Assembly (NCBI GenBank): GCA_023450835.1
Contig: JAEXGM010000096.1
Location: forward strand, 1 to 41,876
From: Bacillota bacterium
GTDB taxonomy: Bacteria; Bacillota; Clostridia; Lachnospirales; Lachnospiraceae
Length of the DNA: 41,876 bases
Direction: 5' to 3'
The position numbers and the translations under genes are program-made. Positions 18,841 to 27,007 of this stretch are shown here, in pieces. How positions within the stretch are numbered: position 1 is the first letter of the stretch; every line of letters starts with the position of its first letter. The notes beneath the pieces were generated by a model, which saw only the letters and a program-made list of their open reading frames with translations, was not told the origin of the DNA and searched no databases.

Positions 18841-19305
18841 ATGAGAAAAGAAGAATTGCAGGATGTTATCAGGCTGGCAATCAATATGGCAGCGATGGGA
18901 ATTTTCTGCGTAATCCTGTTCTTCCTGTCAACAACTGCCAGGCATTTGTATAACCGTGAAGCTTGGATAACCAACCAGGGAGAATTGATGAGAAATGAAG
19001 CGGCAGATTATTTGTTTGAATATGGAGAGAGTGTTTCCGGTAATGACATTGTCGAATTTATTCTGAAATATGATAATAAATATGATTACTATATAACAAT
19101 TGGTGATAAGACCTATCCTATTACAAACGATCTTTATCTTACCTATCTTCAGAATCCCGGAAGTGTAGAGTCTCCGACAATTTTATGGACACAGGATTAT
19201 CTGGTAAATAGAGTGATGAAGGATAATATATACGATAACTTTATTGTTACTATTGACAAAAGCCAAATGAGAAAAATATACAGATTTGAAGCAAGGGGGA
19301 TTTAG
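18841..19305 (+). CDS. minor pilin-like membrane protein 2
   Basis: 154 residues; SD GGGAGGG five bases before the ATG. The head MRKEELQDVIRLA is followed by a hydrophobic helix (about residues 13-30) and a soluble domain rich in Tyr and Asp (K-Y-D-N-K-Y-D-Y-Y-I). N-E-A-A-D-Y-L-F-E-Y-G near residue 51 is the kind of amphipathic helix that follows the spine in pseudopilins. The stop codon directly abuts the ATG of the next gene, so translation is probably coupled and stoichiometry linked. Family not recognised. Confidence 0.6.
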   Translation: MRKEELQDVIRLAINMAAMGIFCVILFFLSTTARHLYNREAWITNQGELMRNEAADYLFEYGESVSGNDIVEFILKYDNKYDYYITIGDKTYPITNDLYLTYLQNPGSVESPTILWTQDYLVNRVMKDNIYDNFIVTIDKSQMRKIYRFEARGI

Positions 19306-19968
19306 ATGCAGCGGGGATTTGGATTTGAAGGCATTGATGTTGTTAAGATAGGTGTCATGATGGGGTTTATCTCCATATTGCTCGTCTATGTAATCTATGG
19401 AATTCACGTTGGAAAAGGGATAGGAGACAATGTTTATAATGATATGTCTAAAGCCGAAGTGGAGACCGACAATGCCAACCTGAAGTCTTTGTCCTATGAT
19501 AGTGTTATTTTGCCAACGGCTGCTGTATATTCACTGACACAGTATAATTCCACGGAGATACATGATCTGACCTGCTACGTATGTGACAATGTACATGGTA
19601 AATATCAACTGATCAGTGACAGCCCATGTTTGCTGGAACATCTGCAGGGAAGGGTAAAGCTGGTTACTGAATATGACGAGATGCTGGGGCAATATCACTT
19701 ATTCATCTACCCCTATTCCTACACCATAAAATTCGATGCAAACGGGGGCAGCGGAAATATGGCCAGTCAGGAATTTGTTTACGACAATGACAATAGCAGC
19801 TCGGTTGAAGGACAGGCACTGACAATGAATGTATTTTATAGGCAGAGCTACAATTTTGCAGGCTGGTCCATAACAAAAGACGGAAGTATTATCTATACGA
19901 ACGGACAAAAAGTGAAGAATCTTTTATTGTCTGGGGAGCTTACATTATATGCGGTATGGACGCAATAG
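19306..19968 (+). CDS. pilin-like protein fused to a Listeria-Bacteroides (B-repeat) domain
   Basis: 220 residues; starts at the base after the previous stop, with AAGGGGG in the end of that gene as SD. N-terminal half: acidic head, hydrophobic helix (about residues 15-32), then a pseudopilin-like stretch with V-Y-S-L-T-Q-Y. The C-terminal part, from about residue 138 (Y-T-I-K-F-D-A-N-G-G) to the end (L-T-L-Y-A-V-W-T-Q), matches the InlB B-repeat/Flg_new pattern, with the F-A-G-W-S core between. These domains occur in Gram-positive surface proteins. A minor pilin carrying an adhesive or wall-facing module is the likely reading (inference). Confidence 0.7.
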   Translation: MQRGFGFEGIDVVKIGVMMGFISILLVYVIYGIHVGKGIGDNVYNDMSKAEVETDNANLKSLSYDSVILPTAAVYSLTQYNSTEIHDLTCYVCDNVHGKYQLISDSPCLLEHLQGRVKLVTEYDEMLGQYHLFIYPYSYTIKFDANGGSGNMASQEFVYDNDNSSSVEGQALTMNVFYRQSYNFAGWSITKDGSIIYTNGQKVKNLLLSGELTLYAVWTQ

Positions 19969-19982
19969 GAGAGTACTGATAA

Positions 19983-20441
19983 ATGGAAAAGGAAGCGATG
20001 GAAGTTCTGGATTTGGGAATACTGATGCTGGTGATGGCACTGTGTATTGTTACAGGGGTCACTTCTACTTTTATGACGAATAGAAGGGCATATAAATATA
20101 ATGAGACCTATATGCAGGATAAAAATACAACAGTAAAAAACAATGCATATGTATTAACGGAATATGGTTCTTATGACGCAACTCTCTCAAAAGCAGAGTT
20201 AATGCTGATTACACAGATTCAGGATTCCAATATGCCGGATCCTAAGAGTTTAAAAGTACATGATACCCAATTTAATATTGATTATACTTATAAAGAATAT
20301 TTGACAATATACGGACAATACATGGCGGGTGCTATCCAAGATGATGAAGCAGATACCAAATATTTGATTACATATAACTATGAAACTGATACAGACGGAA
20401 AAACAAAAAATGCATATTTTAATTTTGCGGTAAAGGAATAA
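19983..20441 (+). CDS. minor pilin-like membrane protein 3
   Basis: 152 residues; SD TAGGAG about 10 bases before the ATG. Acidic head MEKEAMEVLDLG, hydrophobic helix (about residues 11-30), then a polar Tyr/Asn/Thr-rich domain containing A-Y-V-L-T-E-Y-G-S-Y-D. The layout and size match the two small neighbours upstream, and it lies 14 bases after the B-repeat pilin-like gene. No known family was recognised. A role as pseudopilin is contextual. Confidence 0.55.
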   Translation: MEKEAMEVLDLGILMLVMALCIVTGVTSTFMTNRRAYKYNETYMQDKNTTVKNNAYVLTEYGSYDATLSKAELMLITQIQDSNMPDPKSLKVHDTQFNIDYTYKEYLTIYGQYMAGAIQDDEADTKYLITYNYETDTDGKTKNAYFNFAVKE

Positions 20442-20492
20442 GCTTAAAGTACTTCTGTCAACAAAAGATTTCCAAACAACGGCAGGAGACGA

Positions 20493-20552
20493 ATGGGTTT
20501 AAGCAAGACCGGACTGCAGGAAGGAGAAAGATACTCTTGTATAGAGTATTAA
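20493..20552 (+). CDS. possible 19-residue leader peptide directly abutting the next gene
   Basis: ATG at 20493 is preceded by AGGAG (20484-20488) and runs MGLSKTGLQEGERYSCIEY to a TAA at 20550-20552. The TAA is immediately followed by the ATG at 20553 in the same frame. The downstream gene has no well-placed SD of its own: its nearest AAGGAG (20521-20526) is about 26 bases away, inside this small frame. Coupled translation through the leader is therefore plausible. An alternative is that the ATACTC/GAGTAT hairpin (20531-20549) brings AAGGAG close to the ATG. Confidence 0.35.
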   Translation: MGLSKTGLQEGERYSCIEY

Positions 20553-21005
20553 ATGAAAATGAATGGCTTTTTATCAAGAATAATTGCGCTTATATTGGTA
20601 TTTTTTATGCTAATACTGGCCCCGCTGGTAAATTCTTATTGTGTTACAGAGATGGAAAACAGAAGACAGCTGCTGAATGAAGTAACCAGTTTTTTGGATG
20701 TGGTTACAGATAAAAAATCTGTGACCAGTGATGATCTGAATGAATTTTACTTAAAGGTATCTTCCTATGGGATGGTATTGGATGTGCAGGTTAACCGCCT
20801 TGTGAAAACTGCGACCCTTGAAAAGGACGGAAATGTTAATGTTACATATATTGCGGCTGATGATATCAGCTTATTAAATCAAAAGGACGTTGTACAGGTT
20901 AAGCTGACAGAAAAATCAGAATCTGCATATCAAAAAATATTGAACATATTTATCGGAGTGGACGATGAAAATTATTCCTTGACAATGGCTAAAATGGTGC
21001 ACTAA
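20553..21005 (+). CDS. small membrane protein of the Tad cluster
   Basis: 150 residues. Start MKMNGFLSR, then a hydrophobic helix (about residues 10-27) and a soluble alpha/beta domain beginning with a heptad-like M-E-N-R-R-Q-L-L-N-E-V. It contains a D-V-Q-V-N-R-L strand and ends K-M-V-H. The basic rather than acidic head differs from the four pilin-like proteins before it. This resembles small TadF/TadG-like or pseudopilin-associated proteins, but no family is certain. Start context is unusual (see the leader entry). Confidence 0.55.
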   Translation: MKMNGFLSRIIALILVFFMLILAPLVNSYCVTEMENRRQLLNEVTSFLDVVTDKKSVTSDDLNEFYLKVSSYGMVLDVQVNRLVKTATLEKDGNVNVTYIAADDISLLNQKDVVQVKLTEKSESAYQKILNIFIGVDDENYSLTMAKMVH

Positions 21006-21026
21006 AAGTAAATCGGAGGGTACGAT

Positions 21027-22349
21027 ATGAAAAAAGCAAGTTTCGCTGCAAAAGCAATAGGGTTAATTTTAAGTTGTGTCATATTATTTATAGCAAGTCC
21101 GGAATTAACAGTCAATGCTGATATTTCCCCATATGTTGAAATGCCAATTACCTACACCTCTTCTGTGGATAATCTACAATATCCGGCAACAAATCAGTTT
21201 GTTGCATTAACCGGCATATCAGGAACCGGCAAAGTTATTATCAATGAACCTACCATTATAAAAGCATATTTGAACTGGGATACTGCGGAAGTCACTAGTC
21301 CGGTTATATGGTTTTCGAGAGATATAAAGGGAATTGATTTAGTTGGTTCCCAGGTGACTTTAACCTCAGCAAAAAATTACAACTTAATATTACTGGATGC
21401 GGGAGTCTATTATTTCAACTATTCCTTAAAAGCAGCTAAAGGTAACAGTGCTTATGTTTTTACTACCGTAGGAGCCTGTTTAGTCGGGCAAATAGCCAAC
21501 AGTACGGAGAGGGTTTATGATTCCTCAAAGGACAGGCCCAACTACATTAAATTCGATAGTGTTGAGACAGGATTTTTAAGCATTACTGCCCCTATTGATT
21601 ATTACAGTTTTGATCTGACAGAAAAAAGCATTGTAAATATTAAATTCAATTTTAGTGATATGAAAGACATTAACTTAAGTGGCAGTACCTGCATATTAAA
21701 GAATTCAATGGATGCCAATATTACCTTGAAAACATACAATTCTCAGGGAGCGGAATACAATACGATTACAAAAGTTCTGGAACCCGGCACTTATTATATT
21801 GCTATGAAGGGAAGTACAACAGTAACATCACTGGAAGTAAATAAAACTCCCTATGTTATAGGAGCATCTAAAAATATAACCGCCTATACAAAAGGTAATG
21901 TAAAAATAACCTTAAATTTACCCTTTCAATATGATGAAATACTTGTTACAAAAGGAATTATCCCTAAATCCAAAATAAACGACTATAATACCTGGTCTAC
22001 TTATCGCAGTGAGAATACGAAAGTACTGTCCACCAGAAGTTATACCGTCACTGCTAATGGTACCTATACTTTTCGAATTCATGATTATCTGGGAAATTAT
22101 TCTTTGTATGCAGTAAAGGTATCTAATATTGATAAAACAGCACCGGCTGTTTCAGGTGTTGCCGCAGGAAAGACGTATAAAACAATAAAAACGATTACAT
22201 TTAAGGATAATCTCTCCGGTATCCGTTATGCAAAGTTAAATAACAAGGTGATAAAGAACGGAATGAAGGTATCCGCAAAAGGTTCTTATACATTGGTTGT
22301 AACTGATATAGCGGGTAATGCAAAAACCATTAAATTTAAAATCCAATAA
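21027..22349 (+). CDS. secreted surface protein with C-terminal Ig-like domain
   Basis: 440 residues; SD GGAGGG about seven bases before the ATG. Residues 1-31 form a signal peptide (basic start, hydrophobic core, TVNADIS). The body is beta-rich with repeated Y-Y-F-N-Y and Y-Y-I-A-M strands, similar to pre-peptidase-type or jelly-roll modules. The C-terminal 75 residues begin D-K-T-A-P-A-V-S-G-V and end V-T-D-I-A-G-N-A-K-T-I-K-F-K-I, the pattern of a bacterial Ig-like domain common on clostridial surface proteins. No LPxTG. Its place within the Tad cluster suggests a wall-exposed accessory or pilus-binding protein (inference). Confidence 0.7.
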   Translation: MKKASFAAKAIGLILSCVILFIASPELTVNADISPYVEMPITYTSSVDNLQYPATNQFVALTGISGTGKVIINEPTIIKAYLNWDTAEVTSPVIWFSRDIKGIDLVGSQVTLTSAKNYNLILLDAGVYYFNYSLKAAKGNSAYVFTTVGACLVGQIANSTERVYDSSKDRPNYIKFDSVETGFLSITAPIDYYSFDLTEKSIVNIKFNFSDMKDINLSGSTCILKNSMDANITLKTYNSQGAEYNTITKVLEPGTYYIAMKGSTTVTSLEVNKTPYVIGASKNITAYTKGNVKITLNLPFQYDEILVTKGIIPKSKINDYNTWSTYRSENTKVLSTRSYTVTANGTYTFRIHDYLGNYSLYAVKVSNIDKTAPAVSGVAAGKTYKTIKTITFKDNLSGIRYAKLNNKVIKNGMKVSAKGSYTLVVTDIAGNAKTIKFKIQ

Positions 22350-22396
22350 CAGAAGAATAATAAAGGAAAAATGGAGCAAAAAAGGAGCTGTGTGTC

Positions 22397-23458
22397 TTGA
22401 AAAACTGGCTTATGGTATTTAACTTTATTGGCTTATGCTTACTTATTGTCATGCTAACGACATTTTATATTCAATTAGAAACAGCTACGACGGAGTATGA
22501 TACAGACAGACTGTCAAAAGCAATAGAATATTCAGGAGAAATGGCCTTTGATTATTCCCTGACCAGTGTTAACAGTGAACTGTCTTATCAGGACATGAAT
22601 CAGACGACACTTAGTCCCAATTTGTGTTTGCCTGCATTTGAGGAAATGATGTGCTTAAATTATGATATGTCTTTATATGAAGATAATCACAAGTACATTG
22701 AAGACAGTATTGCTACTGCATTGTTGGCGACAAATGATGGATATTATATAACGCTTATGTCTGAAGTCAATGAAACTGGAGAGGCACACAGTAATACTTT
22801 TGAATTTAACTGGTCTCCTAAACTGCCTTATACAATTAAAACTTATGACGATAATGACAAATTGGCATCGGAAATAGCGGTGTGCTTAGGCTCTGAAAAA
22901 TGGATTAAAGCCAATGCCAACACTATGGTGGTAACAAGCGGAACCTCATATGCAGACATTGGAAGCATTAAAACAAGTCCTGCTGAAGCAGGGATACCAA
23001 GCCAAAGCATGTCATTAAGCAGAGAGACTGTTTCCAGAGCAATAAACACCAGAATAACGAATGCCATAACACAAAATATAGATGCGATAGGAGATTTGAG
23101 AAGTGACAAGGACTATACGGTGTATATTCCGTCTGCCCAAACCTCCAGCGGACTCAATAAAATTGACAGTCCAAGCCTGATACTGATAATGAAGGATGTG
23201 GATTTTTCGGGCCAGGCAAAGGTCAGAAATGCCCAGATTTCCGGATTAAAGGTAATCAAGAAAGTACATGTTATCGGTTATCTGGATGTAGCAGGCAGGA
23301 TGAAATATTGTTATGAATCTCAGATTGCGGACAGCAATACGGTACAACTTAATGCAATTGCCTACTTTAATAGTGTAGAAGAAGCCGCATCGGCAGGTTA
23401 TACTCCGGATTACAATTATATCTTCAATAAAATAGATACGACCTATAAGACACAATAG
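22397..23458 (+). CDS. TadE/TadG-like single-pass protein
   Basis: 353 residues from TTG 22397, supported by GGAG (22384-22387) nine bases upstream; the next in-frame ATG (22412) has no SD. MKNWLMVFNF leads into one hydrophobic helix (about residues 5-23), followed by a polar Asn/Thr/Tyr-rich extracytoplasmic domain with K-A-I-E-Y-S-G-E-M-A-F-D-Y soon after the helix. Size and topology resemble the larger TadE/TadG-type pseudopilins. It is the last gene of the pilus cluster; toxin cassettes follow. Confidence 0.55.
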   Translation: MKNWLMVFNFIGLCLLIVMLTTFYIQLETATTEYDTDRLSKAIEYSGEMAFDYSLTSVNSELSYQDMNQTTLSPNLCLPAFEEMMCLNYDMSLYEDNHKYIEDSIATALLATNDGYYITLMSEVNETGEAHSNTFEFNWSPKLPYTIKTYDDNDKLASEIAVCLGSEKWIKANANTMVVTSGTSYADIGSIKTSPAEAGIPSQSMSLSRETVSRAINTRITNAITQNIDAIGDLRSDKDYTVYIPSAQTSSGLNKIDSPSLILIMKDVDFSGQAKVRNAQISGLKVIKKVHVIGYLDVAGRMKYCYESQIADSNTVQLNAIAYFNSVEEAASAGYTPDYNYIFNKIDTTYKTQ

Positions 23459-23580
23459 GCAATCTGATAATAAAGGATAAATAAAGTTGCCAGAAAAGAA
23501 ATAATTGTTACCAGGTATCCTTGAAAAGAGAGAATGGTGAAGATAATACTTAAAAAAGTAAGGAAAGAGAGGGGCGTTAT

Positions 23581-25040
23581 ATGTCCGATTTTGTATTGGA
23601 ATATGAGTGCCTGGAATCCATTGTACACTATTCCAAAGCTTTGGGAAAACGGGCAGAGGAATATAGCGAAGGCCTGGAAAACAAAATCATAAGCGAAATC
23701 GGAAATGTTATGGGGGATCTTCCGGATATCTAACCCAGGCAGCCGATTCTGTGAGAGATAAAATCAGAGCATTAAAACAGAAATCCGATGCATTTGGCAG
23801 TTTTGCATAAGAAGTTACCAATCTGCTTGAAGTTGCAGAACAAATGGATCAGGAGGTAGCGGATGCCATAGCAGGGCAGGGTGGATATTCTCCGGAACAT
23901 CATAAAAGTAATTGGTTTGAAGAGTGGAAGACTAAACTGCTGAATATATTGTCGGATACAAAAAATGCTCTTCTTCTGATAGGAACTGCATTGCTGCTCA
24001 AACTGGCAAATGAGTATGACTCCCTGGAAAATACCATAAAGAAATGGTATGGAAATGCGAAGAAGGAAGTAAAGGAAATATGGGATAAGATAGAGCTGGC
24101 TAATACTGTTCTTAGTTTGTCAGAGCTGGCCGTTATTGCTTTAATTGATGTGAAAACAGCTCAAATGTTAAAAAATCTTGGATTGAATTTCCTGGTCCCT
24201 GACTATTCCGACTTGAACAAAAATGGAAAAGATGGTAATCTAGACTTAGTAAGTGTCATCCAAAAAATGTATAAAGTTTATTCAAGGAATGTAAACGACT
24301 TTATGGCCGGAGGAGCAGTCTCCATCGATAATAATATATATTTCGGGAGCTTGCAAAAGTCAAGTGGATTTGATGAAGCATTACAACCTGACACTTCAGC
24401 CTTTAAATGGGGTAAGGCTATAACAGACGCCGCATTATTAGTTGCAGGTGCAGCCGGATTTGTCATCGGTGGATTGGGAGAAGCCGGAGGAGTAGCATTT
24501 GATGCAACAGGAGTAGGTGCAGTTGTAGGAATACCATTAAGCGTGGGAAGTGCTATAGCTATGGAAGCAGGAGGAGCACTTGCCATAAACAGTTCTAAAA
24601 GCTTGGTTAATGACGGATTAAACCTGATGTCTGGTGAAGGGAAGGCTAGCAATGAGGCCTCGAGTGAGACTAAGGGAGGAGCAGGGACTAGTAGGGATGG
24701 TTTAGGTGCGGTAGATGATATAGCCGCTCAAGGGAAAAAGGTGTTAGATAACTTTGATATTGATTCAGCCTATGTAAAACCCAAGCATCTGGCAACTAGC
24801 GGCGGAAATGGTGCGAAATTTTTAGGAGAAACCAAAGAAGCAGCGGAAGTAATCTTGCAAGATGCAATGAAGAATGGAACAGTAAAATCTGTAGCAGACA
24901 ATGGATTAACCAAAATGGGAAAGCAAAGTTATCAAATTATTATTGATGCTGGAAAAGAAGTTGGAACAAAAGGAGAAACGTTAATAAAAATTGTAATTTC
25001 AGAAGATGGTGGTATGTTAAGCGCATATCCTGTGAAATAG
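23581..25040 (+). pseudogene. broken T7SS effector, copy A, with intact C-terminal toxin tip
   Basis: Compared with the intact effector at 38108, the ATG at 23581 (SD GAGAGGGG) opens the same N-terminal trunk, but two lesions interrupt it. A one-base loss in a G-run (five G at 23712-23716; six in the copy at 40153) leads to TAA at 23731. In the original frame, GAA has become TAA at 23808-23810. From 23811 the frame is open again to 25040, and an internal ATG at 23844 gives 398 residues. The trunk matches copy C to about 24657, then changes to a different tip containing K-P-K-H-L, Y-Q-I-I-I-D-A-G and S-A-Y-P-V-K. That tip resembles BECR-fold RNase toxins (inference). The immunity-like gene follows 13 bases later. 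Confidence 0.75.
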
Positions 25041-25053
25041 GAGAGAAAAATAT

Positions 25054-25335
25054 ATGAACGTAATAGAAGGATTTTTGCAATCAGAAATCAACACACAAGA
25101 CTTGTACGAGGATATTATTAATTTTATTACATCATATCACGTTAGAAATGGAGAGTTTGAAGGAAATGAATACATAATTAAGAAAATGGATCAAACTAAT
25201 TTTATTATATTCCCTGAATATGAGGATGAAGATGGTAAGCGTGAAATTCATGCAGCTGAAGCAGTATATAGAGAAAATTTAATAAAAAAAATAAATGAAT
25301 ATGCAACAAATAAGGGTATTAAAGTTAAAGTCTAA
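25054..25335 (+). CDS. putative immunity protein for effector copy A
   Basis: 93 residues; SD GGAGAG about eight bases before the ATG. A small soluble, acidic, mixed alpha/beta protein with no signal peptide or membrane helix. It lies 13 bases after the copy A toxin tip, the position of the cognate immunity gene in polymorphic toxin cassettes. I do not recognise the family by sequence. It remains intact although the effector's export domain is broken, which fits selection to neutralise incoming or residual toxin (inference). Confidence 0.55.
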   Translation: MNVIEGFLQSEINTQDLYEDIINFITSYHVRNGEFEGNEYIIKKMDQTNFIIFPEYEDEDGKREIHAAEAVYRENLIKKINEYATNKGIKVKV

Positions 25336-25359
25336 AATCATGGATGGAAATAAGTGTGG

Positions 25360-25492
25360 ATTCGGCCTTTCGATGGGGTAAGATTATTACAGATGCCGCA
25401 TTATTAGTTGCAGGCGCAGCTGGATTTGTCATAGGTGGTTTGGGAGAAGCCGGAGGAGTTGTACTTGACACAACAGGAGTAGGGCAGTTGTG
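25360..25492 (+). pseudogene. effector remnant B1 (hydrophobic pre-toxin segment)
   Basis: The translated stretch SAFRWGKIITDAALL and the following A-G-A-A-G-F-V-I-G-G-L-G-E-A-G-G match copies A and C (24400-24530 and 38920-39050). Homology starts abruptly near 25360 and ends near 25490. There, a missing T in GTAGG-GCAG relative to copy A shifts the frame and a TGA follows. No start codon or tip domain remains. Confidence 0.75.
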
Positions 25493-25731
25493 AAGCTTTA
25501 AAAATATTAAATAATATCAAAAAAAGTACAATTGTTCAGATGAATGTGGTGAGGATGTTATTCTTAAGGAGATAACATTTGATAGCTAAGAATAATAAGA
25601 AATTATTATTGTAGAATTGGGTTTATAGAAGAATAGTCAAAATCACATCCAAAAAATGTGAATTTTGGCTCGTTTTTGTGACGTTTTTATGACAAAAGGT
25701 TACTGGAGAAATACAGTCGCTAAAAATCAGA
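25493..25731. other. gap between remnants, with a hairpin
   Basis: No gene was seen. CAAAATCACAT (25638-25648) pairs with ATGTGAATTTTG (25656-25667) with one bulge and is followed by T-rich sequence, so it may be a leftover terminator of an immunity gene lost from this cassette. The rest is AT-rich without recognisable motifs. Confidence 0.4.
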
Positions 25732-25970
25732 GCATTAAAACAGAAATCCGATGCATTTGGCAGTTTTGCAGAAGAAGTTACTAATCTGCTTGAAGTTGCA
25801 GAACAAATGGATTAGGAGGTAGTGGATGCCATAGCAGGACAGGGTGAATATTCTCTAGAATATCATGAAAGTAATTGGCTTGATGAATGGAAGACTAAAC
25901 TGCTGAATATATTGTCGGATACAAAAAAGTTTATTCAAGGAATGTAAACGACTTTATGGCCGGAGCACAT
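25732..25970 (+). pseudogene. effector remnant B2 (N-terminal trunk with internal deletion)
   Basis: Sequence from about 25732 matches 23761-23960 of copy A. A CAG codon has become TAG at 25813-25815. After the bases encoding the trunk around L-L-N-I-L-S-D-T-K, the sequence jumps near 25927 to the region equivalent to 24275-24310 (V-Y-S-R-N-V-N-D-F-M-A-G), a deletion of about 310 bases with short A-run homology at the junction. It ends near 25970. With B1 it shows that at least one more cassette decayed here. Confidence 0.75.
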
Positions 25971-26053
25971 TAACATATTAGTATTATTATCAATGGAGAA
26001 ATAAGACCCAATTTAGGAGATGAAATAATAAAAATGTTTTTGCTAATGTTGTG

Positions 26054-26092
26054 AAACAGTCAGTAGATGCAAAAATCTACTGACTGTTTTTA
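26054..26092 (+). terminator. strong intrinsic terminator (probably bidirectional)
   Basis: AAACAGTCAGTAGAT (26054-26068) and ATCTACTGACTGTTT (26075-26089) form a perfect 15-bp stem with a GCAAAA loop, followed by TTTAT. It closes the toxin-remnant region on the + strand and lies 38 bases past the stop of the convergent minus-strand gene, which it may also serve. Confidence 0.85.
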
Positions 26093-26126
26093 TGCTCTAA
26101 ATTAAAGGTTGTGTTACCTGCCGGCA

Positions 26127-26648
26127 TCAGTCGTTGCGCACCGCGATTGTTATACCGCTATAATCATATTGAACTGCTGTTAAAATTCGCGTTGTCAGTA
26201 TTCTCAAGAGTGTTTCTGTATCATAATGCGTCTCCAAATACAACGCATCAGTAATTTTGACAGGACTACGCATTTTTCCTGCTTCGCTCCCCAGAAAGAC
26301 CCGATCCCGGCCCAGAAGCTTTCCACGCAGATCCATAAGCGCTTTGTGCTTTGAGGGGTCGGCATTGCAATGACACAGGACCTCTTCGGAAAGCTTTTTC
26401 CAAGTTGGTGTGCTGACCCGTGCCCCATCTGCAAAGATGACCGCAATAGGTTTTTTTCCCTTAAAGATACCCGTTCCGGCATTTAAAGGATAAAGGCTTT
26501 CATATACTCTTGATATTTCTTTCTCATTGACACATTCTGTTTCGTTTTCCTGTTCATCTTTTAGTTTTTGTAGTATTTGACCAATCTTTGTATCAATTTG
26601 CTGTATTAACTCTGCCCGTAGAAGTTGAAGCTCCTGAATAGTATCCAT
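26127..26648 (-). CDS. conserved-looking cytoplasmic protein of unknown function
   Basis: 173 residues on the minus strand; GGAGG six to eight bases before the ATG. The N-terminal 50 residues form an amphipathic coiled coil (Q-E-L-Q-L-L-R-A-E-L-I-Q-Q-I). The remainder is a compact basic domain with K-G-K-K-P-I-A-V-I-F-A-D-G and two conserved-looking Arg-Asp stretches (D-L-R-G-K-L-L-G-R-D-R). No signal peptide, membrane helix or catalytic motif known to me. It is the only minus-strand gene and has its own regulated promoter, so it is independent of the pilus and T7SS operons. A role in gene regulation or stress is possible, but nothing in the sequence proves it. Confidence 0.6.
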   Translation of the reverse strand: MDTIQELQLLRAELIQQIDTKIGQILQKLKDEQENETECVNEKEISRVYESLYPLNAGTGIFKGKKPIAVIFADGARVSTPTWKKLSEEVLCHCNADPSKHKALMDLRGKLLGRDRVFLGSEAGKMRSPVKITDALYLETHYDTETLLRILTTRILTAVQYDYSGITIAVRND

Positions 26649-26671
26649 ATATTTACCTCCATAAAAATATT

Positions 26672-26687
26672 TTTAGCACGTGCTAAA
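26672..26687. promoter_or_regulatory. 16-bp perfect palindrome, probable operator
   Basis: TTTAGCACGTGCTAAA is its own reverse complement. It lies just downstream of the -10 of the minus-strand promoter, over the expected transcription start, where a bound dimer would block initiation. Its form suits a TetR- or LacI-type repressor. The TetR regulator at 41094 is a candidate, but no matching palindrome was seen at that gene's own promoter. Confidence 0.65.
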
Positions 26688-26690
26688 TAT

Positions 26691-26719
26691 ATAGTACCGT
26701 AATCATGCTCTTCTGTCAA
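26691..26719 (-). promoter_or_regulatory. sigma-A promoter of the minus-strand gene
   Basis: On the minus strand, TTGACA (26719-26714) and TACTAT (26696-26691) are separated by 17 bases. This is near consensus and about 45 bases from the start codon. Confidence 0.8.
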
Positions 26720-27007
26720 TCATATTTTATACTTTGTCAACAATTCCGACCTGGAACGAAGTCAGGGCATTATTTAGTTTTATTACATTACTGTCTAGGC
26801 TGCTTACCTCATTTTTGGAACTTGTATTGATTCCTTATGTACCCCTGCCAAAAAGAATGGAGAAAATTCCTTAGACACTTTCCTTAGCAGAGTTCATAAA
26901 CATTTTTAAGTCTGCCTCATGAATGACTGCGTAAAAGGAACTTCTTTTTTTAGCTTTGGTCAACGGAATAGTCTTATTTAGTATTTAAACGACATTAATT
27001 TTTGTTT
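26720..27007. other. intergenic region, possible decayed minus-strand gene
   Basis: No intact gene. Reading the minus strand, short open stretches in shifting frames give helical-looking peptides, for example SSLDSNVIKLNNALTSF ending in a stop at about 26733. Further up, near 26960-26890, one reads F-Y-A-V-I-H-E-A-D-L-K-M-F-M-N-S-A-K-E-S. These may be remnants of one gene broken by stops and frameshifts. Evidence is weak. Confidence 0.2.

Noticed and set aside
21076..21087. Another GTCATATTA word resembling the shared upstream element
   Set aside because: It lies inside the signal-peptide codons of the gene at 21027, lacks the TCT/A-run context, and precedes no gene start.
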